From positions 1-7,690 of the forward strand of contig JARCRR010000034.1 of assembly GCA_029850565.1 (NCBI GenBank): a stretch of 7,690 bases of DNA. The letters run 5' to 3'. The translations under genes were made by a program, and so were the position numbers. The notes under the pieces were generated by a model that saw nothing but the letters and a program-made list of their open reading frames with translations, made no database searches and had not been told where the DNA came from. This stretch comes from Gallionella sp. GTDB taxonomy: Bacteria; Pseudomonadota; Gammaproteobacteria; Burkholderiales; Gallionellaceae. Shown here in pieces: positions 6,806 to 7,690 of this stretch (position 1 is its first letter; each line of letters begins with the position of its first letter).

Positions 6806-6869
6806 AGCACCCCCCAAAAATATTGATTGCCGAATTATTGCAAACAACCATACAACAACCCTGCGTCAT
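6798..6869 (-). other. Possible Cys-rich leader ORF (23 codons) overlapping the PepSY gene start
   Basis: ATG 6869..6867 opens a 23-codon frame, MTQGCCMVVCNNSAINIFGG followed by CYA, ending at TAA 6800..6798 inside codon 2-3 of the PepSY gene. It has four cysteines, at 5, 6, 10 and 21. Its ribosome site is poor (GTGGGTG about 8 bases upstream). It could be a translated leader coupled to the PepSY gene, or a chance frame in the 77-base gap. Chance is the more likely reading. Confidence 0.2.
6810..6815 (-). promoter_or_regulatory. G-run ribosome binding site fixing the PepSY protein start
   Basis: The minus strand reads GGGGGG, then TGCT, then ATG at 6805. A G-run is a less usual Shine-Dalgarno form than AGGAGG, but no better one lies before the upstream TTG (6847). 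It therefore supports the start at 6805. Confidence 0.55.
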
Positions 6870-6882
6870 ATCGTCGCACCCA

Positions 6883-7602
6883 CTACCAACGAGCGATATT
6901 GCTGATGCCCACAAGCACCAATAAAATCGCGCTTAATCGCTCAATGGCGGGGCGCAATGTGTTCAACTGTTCGCGTAATTGCGTACCCAAATACGCCATT
7001 CCTATGCCGAAGAATATAGCGGGCACCACGATGGCACCCAAGCCAAAACTGCACGCCAGTAGCAAGCCATTCCACGCACTGCCACTCATCGCCGCAGAGA
7101 AAAGTACGATGCCCAACGGGGCGCAGGCAGTCAACGTCATGCCGACACCCATCAGAAATAAACCACCCGGCATAAGGGTTCGCGCGCTGTCACTTTTATC
7201 TATGCGACGCAGAATTGGTAGCGAGGGATTCACCATGACATCTTGACGGGATGGAGCCCTACCTACCGTTGTCGCACATGTTTGTTTTGGTTTGCGCAAC
7301 AACAATGCCACACCCATCATCAGTACCGCCACGCCTACAACCAAGCGCACTGAATCGGTAACTTGCGCGCCTTTGACGTAATGTCCCGCCATGCCCACCA
7401 CAAAGCCAAACGTACTGTAAGCGGTCAATCTGCCTAGTGATAACGGCAAAATAATCTTCCACGATTTTTTGATGCCACCATCACTCGCCAGAAAGACTGG
7501 CCCAAGAAAAGGTGCACAACTAATTAGACACGGTCCCATGCCGTAGGCGAAGCCCAAAGCCGCCGCCATCGGCGTACTCACGACCATGTTGATGTCAATC
7601 AT
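6883..7602 (-). CDS. Six-helix TauE/SafE or DsbD/CcdA-like membrane protein with paired Cys-Ala-Pro motifs
   Basis: A 239-residue, strongly hydrophobic protein of the type usually labelled sulfite exporter TauE/SafE or cytochrome c biogenesis transmembrane protein. Two halves look like an internal repeat. The first begins GMGPCLISCAPFLGPVF (21-37), with Cys25 and Cys29; the second contains TLTACAPLGIVLFSAA (156-171), with Cys160. Each half follows its CAP motif with further hydrophobic helices: about 50-72 and 84-102 in the first, 178-204 and 221-236 in the second. A hydrophilic loop (about 103-143) with SLPILRRIDKSDSA joins them. GRLTAYSTFGFVVG (57-70) after the first motif resembles the DsbD/CcdA arrangement. 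The paired Cys-Pro motifs suggest carriage of reducing equivalents, or metal transport, rather than sulfite export. ATG 7602 overlaps the upstream stop codon (ATGA), and the PepSY gene follows after 77 bases, so it probably serves the uptake operon. Confidence 0.8.
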   Translation of the reverse strand: MIDINMVVSTPMAAALGFAYGMGPCLISCAPFLGPVFLASDGGIKKSWKIILPLSLGRLTAYSTFGFVVGMAGHYVKGAQVTDSVRLVVGVAVLMMGVALLLRKPKQTCATTVGRAPSRQDVMVNPSLPILRRIDKSDSARTLMPGGLFLMGVGMTLTACAPLGIVLFSAAMSGSAWNGLLLACSFGLGAIVVPAIFFGIGMAYLGTQLREQLNTLRPAIERLSAILLVLVGISNIARW

Positions 7603-7690
7603 GCTTTGACCAAACTTTGCTCAGCCTCAAACTCATTGCGCGCCAAGATGGCCGCACCAAAGGCAGTGGTAGTTTGCGGGTGTTCTGGAA
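7599..7690 (-). CDS. C-terminal end of an upstream protein, possibly a BcrA/BadF-type ATPase (CoA-activase family)
   Basis: Only the last 29 codons and the TGA stop (7601..7599) are in the window. They read PEHPQTTTAFGAAILAR, then NEFEAEQSLVKA. The other two minus frames either stop early or do not end here. The ATGA overlap with the next gene supports this frame. The piece PQ-x-T-x-A-x-GAA-x-x-A resembles the C-terminal end of BcrAD/BadFG ATPases (activators of 2-hydroxyacyl-CoA dehydratases), which often finish with a PQ...GALGAA...A segment. That is a short and uncertain match, so the name is tentative. The gene is translationally coupled to the DsbD-like gene and so is part of the same operon. 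Confidence 0.5.
   Translation of the reverse strand, partial: PEHPQTTTAFGAAILARNEFEAEQSLVKA

Noticed and set aside
6806..6847. Upstream TTG start adding 14 residues to the PepSY protein
   Set aside because: The extension is not part of the family's usual start and TTG is a rarer start. A G-run ribosome site sits in front of the ATG at 6805.
6827..7246. A 139-residue plus-strand frame
   Set aside because: It lies mostly antisense to the DsbD-like membrane protein, shows no signal peptide or motif, and is a likely shadow.

Overview
This window looks like chromosomal DNA from a betaproteobacterium, perhaps near Nitrosomonadales, Rhodocyclales or Burkholderiales. That placement is an inference from the protein types and the moderate to high G+C; no rRNA or other marker is present to settle it. 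Every gene I can support lies on the minus strand, so the order of transcription runs from high to low coordinates.

Upstream block (7690 down to 1682). Seven genes run close together: the last 29 codons of an unidentified upstream protein (possibly a BcrA/BadF-type ATPase), a six-helix TauE/SafE or DsbD-like membrane protein, a PepSY-type inner-membrane protein of the ferrisiderophore-reductase kind, a TonB-dependent outer-membrane receptor, and then tonB, exbB and exbD. Two junctions are 4-base ATGA overlaps. The other gaps are 1, 7, 17 and 77 bases. This reads as one operon for energised uptake of a metal complex (most likely iron). The receptor takes the ligand across the outer membrane, TonB-ExbB-ExbD supplies proton-motive energy, the PepSY protein probably reduces the metal or passes electrons at the inner membrane, and the TauE/DsbD-like protein may move a metal or reducing equivalents. 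The operon promoter lies outside the window.

Middle block (1681 down to 880). A 47-codon gene for a small secreted peptide with an Ala/Pro-rich tail has a strong ribosome site and ends in a clear hairpin terminator. Next comes a Tat-exported copper storage protein of the Csp1 type, with 14 cysteines and a His-rich N-terminal stretch, also followed by a terminator.

Downstream end (783 to 1). The N-terminal 261 codons of pntA, the alpha subunit of proton-translocating NAD(P) transhydrogenase, run off the window edge. A perfect TATAAT lies between the copper protein's stop codon and its terminator, so pntA may be transcribed through that hairpin.

The most interesting points are the combination of receptor, PepSY protein, DsbD-like protein and possible CoA-activase in one transcription unit with its own TonB system, and the copper storage protein and uncharacterised secreted peptide just downstream. 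No CRISPR array, insertion sequence, tRNA or rRNA was seen.
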